Origin: Cordia subcordata
Taxonomy: Eukaryota; Streptophyta; Magnoliopsida; Boraginales; Cordiaceae
NCBI GenBank assembly: GCA_028554755.1
Contig: JAPTOF010000007.1
Span: 12,881,001-12,945,000 of the forward strand
Length of the DNA stretch: 64,000 bases
Reading direction: 5' to 3'
The position numbers were made by a program, and so were the translations under genes. Positions 1 through 16,859 of the stretch are shown here, in pieces. The notes under the pieces are model-generated. The model was not told the origin of the DNA and did no database searches. It saw only the letters and a program-made list of their open reading frames with translations. Each line of letters begins with the position of its first letter. Position 1 is the stretch's first letter.

Positions 1-377
1 GAAGTATTACTATCCTAGATTCTTTAACTTGGCTAGTCTCTTCATAGTTACCTCTAGTTGGGCCCAAAGATCCTTAGCTAAAGTACACCCTATTACTCTA
101 GCAAATTTGGTTGCATTCATGGCATTAAACAAATATTGTAAAGCATTTTGATTTAATTCAAACAATTTAATATTATCATCATTCCATTCACTTTCGGGTT
201 TGAGGATCTCCTATTTTCTTCTGTTTTAGTGGGAAAGGTAGGTCTATTTTCTTTTATCTTCCAAGCCTTATAGTCGTATGATTGAATAAATACCTTCATT
301 TTCATTTTCCAAAAAGCATAATTTGTGCCATCAAAAAGAGGTGTTTGTTTGATTGAAATACCTTCCATATTTGCCAA
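1..377 (-). pseudogene. Sirevirus-like Ty1/copia gag, N-terminal part, frameshifted and cut by the window edge
   Basis: This is the start of a copia-type gag (UBN2 family), the capsid-like protein that packages element RNA. Reading on the minus strand from 377, the protein opens with MANMEGISIKQTPLFDGTNY and continues with a W-K-M-K-M-K stretch, typical of the copia gag N-terminus. Around position 190 the frame breaks. Beyond it another frame continues as plausible gag (for example ALQYLFNAMNATKFARVIGC) to the window edge. The primer site and LTR lie directly upstream at 417-429 and 432-1772. The last bases of the window (63965-64000) match the first 35 bases here, so the element near 52-64 kb is a second copy of the same family. 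It is non-functional as seen. Confidence 0.8.
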
Positions 378-416
378 TTAAATTCTACTAGTTTTTAAAC
401 TATAGGTAGAACCCTA

Positions 417-429
417 GCTCTGGATACCA
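417..429 (-). promoter_or_regulatory. Primer binding site of the Sirevirus-like element (tRNA-iMet type)
   Basis: The minus strand reads TGGTATCCAGAGC two bases inside the LTR end. It matches the usual copia primer site (TGGTATCAGAGC) complementary to the 3' end of initiator tRNA-Met, with one extra C. It fixes the element as minus-strand and the LTR at 432-1772 as its 5' LTR. Confidence 0.8.
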
Positions 430-431
430 TT

Positions 432-1772
432 TGTTGGAGTTAAATATCTTAAGAAGGAGGGTGAATTAAGATATTGACAAATTTTTGCAATTAAAATTAC
501 TCAACCAAAGCAAGCTATTTCACTTAGGCAATACATCAAACAAGTAAAGCACACAAGATAGATAATAGTAGAGACAAGAGAAAGAGAGTAGAGACAACCA
601 ATTTTTTGGGTGGTTCGGCGAGCCTGCATCCACCGCCTAAGAATATTCCCCTTAGGACTTCAACACTCCATTAGTGTTGTGCTTCTTCAAGTGTCGGTGA
701 GCCCAAAACCAACAAGCTTTACAACTCTTTGAAGCCCAATTTCTAAGAACCCAAGAGTCAAACTCTTTCTAACTTTTAAAGTGTGTTTACAACAATAAAT
801 AAAGAAATAAATGTGAAGGAAAGCTCAACTTCTAGTAAGTAAATGTAGTAAAGTAAAGCTCTTGAATGCTTAAAGGGTTTCACAATAATAGCTCAAATCT
901 CTGAATGATTTCTAAGCAATTAATAATATGAAAAGAGTTAGGAAGCCTAAATGATACTCTTTGAATGATAGGAAAGTGTATTTGTAAAGGATATGAGTGT
1001 TAGGGCAATGGTAATTGAGAAAAAGGGCAAAAATAAGCTCAAAATAGGTATATAACAGCTAAAGAATTTAATGCTACAGAAAAGGCTAGTCACCTGGCCG
1101 GTTGACCAGCTAGGCATCCAACTTCTTTCTTGAAGCCACCAATTAGGTCAAGTGCCTTAACCAGTTATGGGTCAGGCTATAAGCCTTAACATTCTAAGAA
1201 GGCTGGTCGACCTCCATGACTAGCCTGTTGACTAGCTAGGTGGTTTGGCCACTCCATAATATGAAAAAACATTTCCAAACAAGTTTAAAAGGCACCTAAC
1301 GTTGAATCAAGGCATTTTTGTAAGTATAGACCAATTCAAATATGATTTTTCTAGAACATTTGAAGCTCGAAACATGTAAACCCAATTCTATGAAGTTTTT
1401 CAAGATTATATGCAATGAAATCAAGTCTTTAAAAATGTAAACCATTGCCCATAAAAAAATTATCCAAATGATGCAATGAGAAGATGAAAAGATTGAGCTA
1501 TTAAGGTGAACCTAAAGCTATTAACAAGAAGCATTGATCCGATACCCCTTAAGACGCCTCATTTCCATGACTCATCATCTTCTTCCTTTTCATGCTTGAG
1601 CTTTATTCTTCGATTAGCATTCTTTAAATGATCATGGCTCAAGTCCAACACTTTCCATTAATTCCAAGCACCTATCTTAAGAATGTATACAACCAAGCTC
1701 ACAAGATGCTTTAGTAATTAGGACAAAATTTGCATCACCAAAATCATCATAAAATGCAACATTAAGCCAACA
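432..1772 (-). repeat. 5' LTR of a Sirevirus-like Ty1/copia element (1341 bp)
   Basis: On the plus strand the LTR runs from TGTTGG (432) to CCAACA (1767-1772), a perfect 6-bp terminal inverted repeat. It lies next to the primer site. It shares several blocks with the LTR at 51643-52965: the AAATATCTTAAGA word just inside the end, a GGTGGTTCGGC..GCC block near 611-650 and a CATCA(C/T)CAAAATCA region near the other end. It carries degenerate copies of a GTCGAC-centred motif (near 1097-1110 and 1205-1212). The two LTRs share architecture but differ clearly, so they are different subfamilies or old copies. Confidence 0.8.
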
Positions 1773-2680
1773 TTATTAGGTCCATTAAGTGGTTTGGACA
1801 TGGAGATGCCCAAATCATTACCTCTCATTAAAGTAACTGATAATGTGCCCAATGTTCTGATAGACATTAAAGGCCCTTAGGCTTGGTTTTTTTTGGAATA
1901 TTAGGATTATTATTTACTATATAAAGCCCTTGAAATCCTTTTAGACTAATAATTAGGTAGACTAACCTAAGTTGGGCTTGCTCATTGGACTTAGAGATGG
2001 ACCTTGGGAGTTCATGTTAATGGTTTGACCTAACCAAACTTTTCAATAGAGGACCTCAGTTCTGCCGAAGAGAGCTTGGGGTAGAATTGACTATTGAAAG
2101 TTGTTTGGAGAAGTAATTGGTTATGAATCTACCAAGCAATGTCCATAGATAGGCCGACCTCAATCGGGCTTATGAATAGATGTTTTGGATCTCAGTACCC
2201 ACTAAAGGGGTTTGGATTCGAAAATTCCTTTAGATTGAAGGTAGAGCCTATCAATTTAAATAAAATAGTGAGAGAATCCTTTAGACCTTCGTCCATGTCT
2301 TTAGGAATGATGATTCATATACAATGGCATGTTTACATTCTTTGTAGTTGTTATTTGCTTTTAGAATTCTCAATATGTTATAGATATATTACTATTTGAT
2401 AGTGATATGTTCAATCACAATTACAAATGTGTTATGTATGTTCTAAACAACTCGGCATAAAAACCAATTAGGTAAAGAGTGTCAAAATGATCATTAATTA
2501 GTTGATGAGGTATAAATTCTACAATGAAAAATTGTCTTTAAAGCAGATAGTGTGCGTGCTATTTTATAGATCTACATTCAAAAGTTGGATGAGTTTCCTT
2601 ACACATTTGATGGCGTAGAGAGACATAAAGATCTAATATGCTGTCTTCAATACTTAGTTGAGGGATGGAATGTCTATGTA
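1773..2680. other. No gene recognised; probable retroelement remnant
   Basis: No convincing coding region is visible. Short ORFs at 2139-2399 and 2585-2803 have no recognisable motif. The stretch lies between a Sirevirus-like LTR and the ~2 kb LTR inserted at 2681. It may hold the missing 5' part of the decayed copia that resumes at 6594, but I see no clear match to the LTR at 9055. Confidence 0.35.
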
Positions 2681-5607
2681 CGGATACGCTATTTGAGCAT
2701 AAGCCTAAATAGCCAACAAGCGCACGAGTCATATGTAGTAGGTGTGTTCGAGTGCAGGGTTGAATCCACAGGGAGGCCTAATGTGTATGGTACTCTAAGC
2801 TGAGTACGTCCTAAACAGCTACGTGTTAAGGTCCTAACTACAATCTTTTTTGGTGTTTTTGGTTTGAAGGGAGCTTGGAAAGATAAATCTAAGCTACAGG
2901 CAAGAACATAAAAAGGCGGTATGTATGTGTGTGTATGTGATGAGGGAATCAAGCGATCTAAGGGGATGCTTGTTGGGATTAGTATGCCCTAAAGCTCACT
3001 TGTATATAACATTTTGAATGTTAAACAATGTATAATCATTTTGTTAAATGGCATTATGAGTTCCTTACATATTATCTCTAGCATGTCTTATTGATATACG
3101 CATAAAGGTCCCTTGACTTGAACTAATAACTTGGGTGCGCAGTGAGGCTGGACGTATAATAGGTCCAAGTCTAGATTTAGTCATGTCATTAATTAAGTCC
3201 ATAACCAAATGGTAGTGTTGGGCACTCTACTGGGATAAGGTTATATTGAGCAAGTCTCCTCATTGAGGGTGATCTATCTAGGTCATTAAAGGACTTTTTG
3301 GATTTGTCTCAATAGTACGTATGTCACGTAGTTGACAAGACCATTGTGAGTATGTTTTCTAGAGACGTGCTATCAAAGAAAGAAAACAAGATACTCACTG
3401 CTACTAAATGATCATTGCTTTTAATCTTGTGAATATGTGGATGAACTAATGAAGTTAGGGTTAGGTACTTTGATTCACTATGGGTGAGATCTTACTTTAT
3501 TATGATCAACAGCCTTACGCATTGAGTGCTAAGTTCTAATTAATTGGAACATGCATATGCAATATGGAATCTATATGCCCCCTTTGGGATTGTCCATATT
3601 TATCATCTGAATCTAGATCTAGTGATACTACCTTTATGGGTGTATCGGTTATATGGCTTGAGGATCGCTCCCAAGATCAAGAGATTCCATGACCAAAGAT
3701 GCTTGGCAATAGGACAAGAAACCCAACAGAAAAAGATATAGCTAAGGAGGTGATAGTACACAGGCCAAAGGACTGGTCTTAGTTATGGATATACATAAAG
3801 GGGCATTATGATCGGTTATTTAGTAGGTCAAAGACAAAGTTCACATTCTTTTGTGACCAGTTTTTGGGTAATGGCAATTATTCTTGGAGTGTAACTTTGA
3901 TATTATGGTGGAATAGATCAGAGTTAAAAATAATTATTATGTCGCCTAGATCGGGCAAGGACATTTTTTATTATTTTTGGAAGCCAAGGTTAATTGTGTC
4001 TTCTTGGTCCCTTCCCTAGTTGAAATGACTTTGAGAGAGTAATCTTGAAAGAGCAAATTCCATATTGTGGTAGTAGCCTTATTGGGCCAAAGCTTGGAAT
4101 TGGATTTAGGCTTTCTTTCGAGTCCAAAATAACCTAATTGGGCTTGGATGGTTTCTTATTGGGCTTGGGCCTCCACATGGATTATGGACTATGTGTTGGG
4201 CTTAGATTGTGGGCTTAGCCCAATCTTCCAAGACATCTGCTAAAAGTTACTACAAGAAAAATTCAAATTGTACAAGTAACTTCCATGACATATGGCAAAC
4301 ATTTACTACAAGGAAAAAGTTTCCCACATGGAAAGTTTACAAGGTTTAGGTGCCAAACTTTTTCTATAAATAGGCAAGACCTTAAACCATTTCTAGCATC
4401 TAAAAATTTTGTAGTTGATCTCTTCCATTTGGCAAGAGAATACTACAACACATAGTACACACTTATTGTGTGGTTTTTTGCTCTAGATTTTCAAGAGCAT
4501 ATTACTTTGCTTCTTCCCACACAAGAGGCTATACTCTCAAGAAAAGTCTCTTTAACCATAGGGAAGAAGACTAGGGAGTTGCATATTGCGACACCCTTAT
4601 AGTAAAATTTTTTGGTGGCCTTGTTTGTGAGCGAGAACAAAGCTCGTGATGGTTTTAGCTTCATCAAAGGCCCTACGCTTCAAGAGGTTAGCTTTACATA
4701 TTTGCAAATACTAGTTATGTTCTATATGTTCTTAAGCATGTTCTTGTGTGTGTTATGTGGTTATTTTATTTTCCTAGCATGTTTTCTTGGTAGTATTTTT
4801 GAAAATATAGACTAGGATAGACCACATGTAATATTATCGATCCTATAATGCTAACACATGGAAACGTGGAATAGGGTGATTGCAACTTACAAATGGGTGA
4901 TTACTACTTCTTGTTAGGGTTACTTGAGGGATTAAACTTGGTTGCTCTCATCTAGTCTCCTAATTAACCTCCTAATTACACCCTAAGCCTCAGTGCGAAT
5001 CCAACCCTAGGTGTCGACCCTTAGAGCCATGGCATATGGTCTTTATGACTTAAGGCCATAGGACTAGCTAGTTAGGATTCTAGGTGACTTAGATCAATCT
5101 AAACGATTGGCTAGATTTAAAGCCAAGACATAGTCTGTCTAAGGTTGACGAACCTGCCCTGAAACCTATTAGCTGGATTTAAAGCTAAGGAAGACTCGAC
5201 CTAGGCTATCCATTAGTTATGCACCACCGATCATCATCATAATAGCGGATATTAACATTTGAGCATAAAGCAAACACATCTAGGGCATGGCATTCAAGAA
5301 TATCCCAAGGTATTCTACTACTAAGCACATAGACATACTTAGATTATACCAATTTAAGCAATCGTACCTGACATGTAAGCAATATAAGCTATTTATGCTA
5401 TTAAGGATGCTAACACACACATAGACATGTATATAATCATACCCATTTTGTGTAATCATCATACAAACATATAGACATGTTAGCATAATGATTTAGAGAT
5501 AGCTAATAGCATAATAGACTTCAATATGTATATGCAACCTCATTGAGGCATTTCTACAAACACATAGACATGAATGTAAATTTGCCAATCAAAACCCTAA
5601 GTACAAG

Positions 5608-5640
<33 letters not shown>

Positions 5641-6593
5641 GTATATATATCAATCAAATACCCATAACAATAGTGTAATAATCATCCATAATACAAGAGT
5701 AAATCACCCTACATAGCTCTAATCAAACATAAATTAACTTAGGATAAAAGAGAGACAAATAGGCTACCCGGCTACCCTTTTATCCAAAGCCATATAAAAT
5801 CCAAGAGCTATGCCCAAATCCTTGTGTTTGATCCTCTTTGAGGCTTGATTCCTAGTGCTAAAATGTGTTTCGAAGTGTGTGTGAGAGGTGGTTTTAGGTG
5901 GATTTAGGATTTAGGAAAACGGGTGTGGGAGTTGGGTGCTGTTCTTCTTAAAAAAAGGCTGAAAAGTGGCTTAAATAGAGCTGTCAACGCGTCCAGCCGG
6001 GGGCCTAATCGGTCGACCGACTTTAGGGCTAAGTCATCCAACCAAAGTTGGCCCAAATTCTAATTTGGCCGATTGACCGGCTGACAGAAGCTCAACCGGT
6101 CTTGATAGTAAAATGTTCATATCTCGCTCATTTTGGCTCCGATTCGCGCACCATTTTTTCTATGGCTTCGTATCATTGTGGGGAATCTCCCAAGCCATAT
6201 TTTGCACCCTAAAACATGTCCAAAATTTGTCCAAGTCCTTTTTGGTTGCAAGCTCTGAATTTAGCTCCCTTTGCGGTCAGTTTCGCCTCGGTCGCTCCTT
6301 CCTTCGTCCGACCACTTCCAAATGCAATTTTCTTCATTCCTTTATGTCCAAAAAATTTTTTTCACCCACAAAGCACCCTCAATTAAGCACCAATTATCTT
6401 CCCAAATCTCACCTAAAACAAGTAATAAACGCACATTAATGTAGCATTTAAGTCTTAACTTCAACTATGAACATGTAAACTCTAATAAGCACAAGTATGA
6501 CCTAAATGCTATACTATTACATTAAATGAAACTCAAAGCACCTCAAAACATGTATATACATGCAATAGATAAACAGACAAAACAAACACATCA
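2681..6593 (+). repeat. ~2 kb LTR (solo LTR copy A), split by the LTR at 2971-4856
   Basis: Segments 2681-2970 and 4857-6593 together make about 2027 bp. They match, in inverted orientation, the solo LTR at 34286-36384 along its whole length. Shared landmarks include the start GCTATTTGAG followed by AAGCCTAAATAGCC, a GGTTGAATCCACAGGGAG-like word, the GGTCGACC motif (6011-6018) and the AACAAACACAT end. The first bases, CGGATAC, correspond to TGATATC in the other copy, so the TG terminus is mutated. No internal element sequence follows, so it is probably a solo LTR. A clear target duplication was not found (ATGTA before, ATGTG or TGTGC after). The lineage is not certain; the wording of the LTR start resembles plant Ty3/gypsy LTRs. 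Confidence 0.7.
2971..4856 (+). repeat. LTR (about 1.9 kb) inserted in solo LTR copy A
   Basis: It begins TGTTGGGATTAG and ends ATAATGCTAACA, an imperfect inverted terminus. It interrupts sequence that is continuous in the copy at 34286-36384. A promoter-like CTATAAATAGG lies near 4364-4376, followed by a plausible transcript start region, as in plant copia LTRs. No pol or gag sequence lies inside, so it looks like a solo LTR. No clean 5-bp target duplication could be read, so the exact ends may be off by a few bases. ORFs inside it (for example 3544-3741 and 4612-4815) have no recognisable domains. Confidence 0.55.
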
Positions 6594-9054
6594 TGTGCTA
6601 TACATGATAGAAAAGATTAAGAAGCTAATGTCACTTGACTACTTTCTTTAAAAAGATAATCAGGTACATTATTCTCAATTCTCACCCCTTAATATCACCT
6701 TCCTTCTTTAACTGGTTCAAGACTTGTAAGTTAATTATTGACTATAATGGACCTTTTGAGCTACTAAAGATCTTCTAGTAAGATAACTAGTTTCTAAAGA
6801 GGACATTATTTTATTAGGAGGTGAGTCATCCACTAAATTGCTAAATGAGGTTTAGAAGCCGACCAAGTAGTAGCAATTGGTTCGCATGCAATACATCTCT
6901 GAATATCCAAACACTAGAAGAAGAAGAGTCTGTGAAGTCTAGTGTGGCTGTATCGTGAGAGACTAAAAGTAGCAAGTGGTTGCTCCATGAGGTGCGTATC
7001 TGATAACAGCTTGTAACTTCATCCAACTACTGTTGTATAAGATACAAAGATTCCTTATAATTCATTACAGAGAATGTGTGGGTTAGTAGAAACAATCATG
7101 ATATTAATATTAATGAGAATAAGGTTATTATCATGCATCATAAACTGAAACAAGTTCATCCTTCAAACATAGTGTATATTGGTTAGGATATTATGATTCT
7201 ACAATTTGATCGTAGAAACAGATGCACTTGAAGTAAGTCTCTCGTTTGCCTATAAAAGAATAGGATTCTTACATAATGGACTTCTACTACTATACCATAG
7301 TTGAATGGTATGTTAGAAAGGAGAAATCAAACTTTGTTGGACATAGTTTGATCCATTAAATAACTTATGGTTTCGACCATAATCCTTGGGATGTATATTT
7401 AAGACAAATGCTTAAATGTTGAGCTACAACATCTCGCAAGTTAGTGGATAAAGTACCATATAAGATATGGCATGATAGTAAGCTATGCACTTTTATCGAA
7501 GGATTGAAAAATGTTTAGCATACAGGAAGTATCTTATCATTGACAAGCTAAGATTGAAGTTTGTTAAGCTTTTGGAAGATTTTCTAGAAAGTCTAGTGAA
7601 TTCAACTTCTACAAAAGTGATGAATAATAAGTATTCATTGATCTCAAAGGAATCTTTTCAAGAAAGTGTTTCTTAAGCAAAGATACTTAATAATGAGCTT
7701 TATGCAAAGTTCTAAAGTAGAAGGATAAAATGCCAATAGTTGAAGATACAGAACAGGATAAGGTTAGCACTAAGGTGATCTGGTAAGGTACCACATCTAA
7801 TGGAAAAATGTTACATCCTTGTCCAAGACGGAAATCCCATTGAACTATTAGAAAACAATGTGAATTCAGTCACCTGGATAGATGCTGGATTTAGGCATGC
7901 TTTAAGAACTTGTGAGATGTAATGCGATCCTTCAGGAACCATGGATGTGAACATTGTATTGACATTAGTTGGTTCACACATTGGGTAAGACCTATAGAGT
8001 GAAAAATGGTCCATGAAGCGATTTTAGTAGGTTGACACCTGCAATGCCTAACTCATTTTTAGCAGGCTTTGTCATTGTTGTAGTATGACTATGGCAAGAT
8101 GTTTTCTCGCATCATGATGCTTGAGTTCATTCACATCATTCATGTATGAGATGCATGTTTGTGCTGTGAAATCTAATTAGTAGCTAACTAAACGGCTTTC
8201 CCTTAAGATTAGCTAAAAAGGGGTTGTGTATGTGACATAGCTTGAAAAGTTCACATCTAGTAATGAGATTATAAGCATATGCCTAAAAGGTCCATGTGTG
8301 GATTTGTGCAAGTATCTTGGATTACTACTTATGCTATGATAAATTATCAAGATATGTGCCTTTGTTAAGAGCAAAGATGTGCCTTATATTAGTGAGTAGG
8401 TTGATGATCGTGCGATTCTCTATAGTATGGCAGTATGGATGACATTTTGATGTCATAAAGCGTAAAGCTATATTTATTGTCTTCATTCTCCATAAATGTT
8501 TTAGGAAAAGTATCCTATCTACTTGGGATCATGATCTATATGGATAGATTCAAAAGGTCACTAAGGTTGCCCTAGTATATGTACATTGACTTCATGGTGA
8601 AAGAGTTCAACATATTGAATTCTAAAAAAAGTTCTTGGAAATTCATTATTCAAGAAGTACATTTTATCATGTACGACGTCTAATAAGGCGTACTCTCTTG
8701 GTATTACTTACATATGCCATCCTGATCCTAAGAAGCATTGGTAATTGGTTAGACCATCCCTTAGTGCTTGGATTGCAAAAGTACCAATGGCTTACTTATG
8801 GAGAGTTTGACTTGAAACTAATTAGTTGGACTAACTCTAGCTTCTTATCAGACAAAGATGATAGCTATAGTATTTGAGATTATGTTTGCTAGAACAGTTC
8901 TAAGCTTGTGTTTGGATATTATCACCTTTTTTAAACTAGAGGTAAGGATCTTTTGCTAAAGAATGCTTTGCCAACTCCTTGGCTAAAGCCTTCGAGATCA
9001 TGAGAAGATGGGTGTAAGATACAAATTCGACTTGCTTTAGTCCAAGTGGGAGAT
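6594..9054 (+). pseudogene. Decayed Ty1/copia pol (integrase to RNase H), plus strand
   Basis: Many stops and frameshifts, but landmarks appear in the correct order. Positions 7301-7348 read LNGMLERRNQTLLDIV, the end of the copia integrase core (NGVAERRNRTLLD type). Positions 7444-7482 read VDKVPYKIWHDSK, the integrase C-terminal motif. Positions 8785-8875 contain YGEFDLKLISWTNSSF and then LSDKDDS, which is the RNase H region. A polypurine tract (about 9042-9054) and an LTR follow directly. The 5' part is missing or hidden upstream of the LTR inserted at 2681-6593. It is an ancient, dead copy. Confidence 0.65.
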
Positions 9055-10860
9055 TATTGGGAATAGTGTCTTAAAGTCAGTCGTCCATTGTAGGCTTCAT
9101 GCTAGTTTGTACATAAATCATCTTACTTTCGGCCTGACATCATATCATACATCTTCTCCTTAACTGTAAGATCATAATATAATCCTTAGGATGATCTAAT
9201 AGGGCAATGTAATGAGGGATAGCTTGGTCATCATTAAATCTAGTTCATAACCAAATGATAGAATTGATACTAGGACATTGATTCTATCAAGTATAGGTTA
9301 TGATATGTCACATGAGTTGGTTATCCTCATAACCAAAGGGTATGGAGATACCAGTGTAACCCACAGTGAGGTGTAAAGACATGCCTACTAAACATGATTT
9401 TATTACGAGCATCTTATGGTATATACCCTACTGTTAAAAGATAGCTTGTGGTGCACATCGACATTGTATTCCCTTAGACCTGAGACCACCATGGAGACTT
9501 GCAGATTACTCCCCATGCTTTGGTACCAGACTACCCAAATTTTTAAGCCAGTGACTAAAGGCTATTGGGTATAAGCAAGTGCTGTGAAGTCAATGCGTAG
9601 GTCAAGATGGAATTGCTCGCTCTGGGTATTAGGAGAATGATATTCTACTTAGTCCTAATTCATTAAGCATTTGGCCAAAGCTTTCTGCGTGATGTGACAC
9701 TTGGTTACGTCATAACAAGTCATGACAAGATTGAGACTTGATATGGAATAGCTAATTAGGGGTTTGATACTTTACCATGCCCCTAGGGTTATTTTGGAAT
9801 ATTGGTAGTCATAAAGAATCCACCATAGTGCCTAGGTTCGTTGAATATTGCCTTGCATCTATTTGGCTTATCCAAATGTCGGGAATTATTGGTAGACGGT
9901 ATCATCAATTAGCATAAAGAAAGTCCTTGTATTACCGGCTTATGTTTGAACCTGTGGAGTCACTCTTATGGTTGAGAATTAATTGGAGGATTGACCGTGT
10001 TGTAATTATCTCAGTCATATTTAATTGTGAATTAGACGTGTTATTATTTAATTATGAATTAAATAATATTTAGGGTAATTAACGTTATAGATATTTAATT
10101 GACAATTAAATTTTATAACGTTTAATTGGTTATTACGGATCACAGAATTAATTTTGGCTATGTCTAGCTAGCACTAGATATGTGGATCAAATTAATTCAT
10201 GAGCTATTATATATAAATTAAATGTTAATTTAATTTGGGCTTTAATATGGATTTGAGAAGTTCATATTTATAAGTCCAAAGAGTTGGACTTAGTGGATTA
10301 TGGGGATGGGCATTAGGGAAAGCCCATGTCTCCTTATATAAAGAGAATTTACATTTGTCTATGTACAATGGTTTTTTGGGAAAACCTGATCTTAGAAAAT
10401 TAATTGTTTCTCTCCCAAAACCCTAAACTAAAAATAGCCTCCTCCAATAATTTTTGATTACGTACGAAGAGGAAGAGCTCGACGCTTTCACAAGACAATG
10501 GTTTCAATGTGAGAATTATAAGGTAATTCTCAAACCTTTGTTGAAAATTTTAATTAAGAGCTTGCTCTTGCGTGAGAAAAGTCGGCAAAAATCTCCCTGA
10601 TTTTCAATAGAATGTTTATTAAAGGTTGGACTTTATTCCTTAACTGACTCTTGGCTTCATATGAACTGAAAGAGCAGTTGTAGACACTTTTGATGAGTCT
10701 TTCGATGCAAGTAGGAAAGTCAAAGGGCGCTTCTTATGAGTCATTTGGTAAAACACAAGAGTACTTGCTATTACATAGGATCAGCGGAAGGCCCATCAAT
10801 GTGCTGCTGCCTTTTAAGAACTAGAAACCCTTGTGTGGTGTGAATATGTTTCGTTTTGTT
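9055..10860 (+). repeat. 3' LTR of the decayed plus-strand copia (end approximate)
   Basis: It follows the purine-rich CCAAGTGGGAGATTA and begins TATTGGGAATAGTG, one base from the common copia LTR start TGTTGGGAATAGTG. A TATA-like TTATATAAAG at 10335-10344 lies inside it. The 3' boundary is a guess; no terminal CA with a target duplication was identified. The sequence becomes ordinary AT-rich DNA after about 10860. Confidence 0.55.
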
Positions 10861-15506
<4,646 letters not shown>

Positions 15507-15515
15507 TTTTTATGC

Positions 15516-15897
15516 GGGTTTATTCCTTTAATAGTTCTTAAACTATTGACTTTATCGCATTTTAGTCCTTTGATTTTCAAAATAAACTTTTTAGTCTCTG
15601 AATTATTGACTTTGCTACATTTTAGTTTCTTAACTTTCAAAATGAATCTTTTAGTCTCTGAATTTTGATAACTAGGACGTTGTTAGTCCTTGAAAAGGGG
15701 TTCATTTTAGAGGTTCAATGACTAACAATATCCTGTTTATCAAAATTTATGGACTAAAAGGTTTATTTTGCAAGTTAAATGGCTAAAATGCGACAAATTA
15801 AAGTTAATAATTTAAGGGCTAAAAGATTCATTTTAAAAGTTAAGAAATTAAAATACGATAAAATTAATAGTAAAGGAACTATTAGGAAAATAAATCC
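15516..15897. mobile_element. Mutator-type foldback MITE (382 bp)
   Basis: Nearly the whole element is an imperfect inverted repeat. The left arm starts GGGTTTATTCCTTTAATAG; the right arm read in reverse starts GGATTTATTTTCCTAATAG. Both arms repeat the word family TTTAGTCYNT..ATTATTGACTTT. It is flanked by a perfect 9-bp direct repeat TTTTTATGC (15507-15515 and 15898-15906), the target duplication length typical of Mutator-like elements. It has no coding capacity; the small ORF starting at 15779 lies in the right arm and is spurious. Its transcript would fold into a long hairpin. Confidence 0.8.
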
Positions 15898-15906
15898 TTT
15901 TTATGC

Positions 15907-16582
15907 TGACCTGTTAATGTCTCGTCTAATTGAAAAACCAACGTATCAAGTTCTGACAATATTTCTCCAGCATTAGTGTGTATATATAGCTGGAATGCGA
16001 ACATTTTTCTCGAGTTCCAGTCTAGACGGTGCAGTCGCCACAAAAGACCAAAGACCACTCAATAAAGTCCTTCCTGAAAAGTAGCCGTGACTTCTTTATC
16101 AATCAAAGACTCTTCTTCTTCATTGTAATAGTGATCTTGATTTCTTGTTCCATTAAAGACTTTGAAGTCTCAAGTCACTGTAATCACTTTGTATTGATCT
16201 TGATTTCTTCTAAGTTCCACTGAAGACTCTTCATTCCGGTTGTCTCAACGTCAATTATTTGAAGGGCTCGTTTGGTATCTGTAGACGTCGTGACCTACAA
16301 TTAAGACCCAAACCTCTCCTTGGGGTAAATTCTAAGTCCCTTGCTATGAGGGTAGGGCTCCTGGTGCCTTCGTGTATGGAGTTCTCTAGTAGGGATGAGT
16401 GTATAGGCTAGAATGTATTTTTCGTTAGGCTTTACCTTGCATCTTTTATTAGCCTTCAGACCCTAAATCTTAGGTCAATTCCCTTCTTCATGCTATCATG
16501 ATACTCTCAATCACTCCTATAATCCTTGGGATTATTTTCTTAATCCATTTATTTTCTTAGTTCAATAATTTTGACTTTAGCA
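15907..16582. other. Intergenic DNA, no gene seen
   Basis: No supported gene. A TATA-like TATATATAG near 15981 is followed at 16067-16091 by a word (GTCCTTCCTGAAAAGTAGCC) close to one at 21393-21416 upstream of the receptor kinase. This may be a remnant of a duplicated promoter. The ORF at 16029-16223 has no recognisable domain. Confidence 0.35.
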
Positions 16583-16740
16583 AAGGTCGGAAGATAGCTC
16601 AACTGGTTGAAAATGAGGCCTTAGGTTTGGATCTCATAAGATTGGGGGTTTAGCTTTAGTGCATGTAGAGCTCCCTGGTCATCTCGTCTTAGGCCTTGCT
16701 TACCCGCCTCTATTTGAGCTTGTTTTTATAGGCTGATACA
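16583..16740 (+). mobile_element. Possible tRNA-derived SINE (5' region)
   Basis: TAGCTCAACTGG at 16595-16606 fits the pol III box A consensus TRGCNNARYNGG. About 18 bases after it, GGTTTGGATCT (16624-16634) resembles a weak box B. The arrangement and downstream GGGGGTTTAG wording resemble plant tRNA-related SINEs. No 3' tail or target duplication was identified, so the right end is nominal. Confidence 0.35.
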
Positions 16741-16859
16741 GTATCATTATTGTTGCTAGTTTTTTGCTTTTGTTGATTAAAATTTAGACACCAGTTCATT
16801 TGTTTTCGTTTTTATTTTTTGGAGAAACAAATCCAACAACTTTTTTTTTGCAACTTTGT

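Noticed and set aside
3544..4815. ORFs of 65-67 residues
   Set aside because: They lie inside an LTR (2971-4856) with no domain or splice context.
15779..15976. Lys-rich ORF
   Set aside because: It lies in the right arm of the foldback MITE at 15516-15897.
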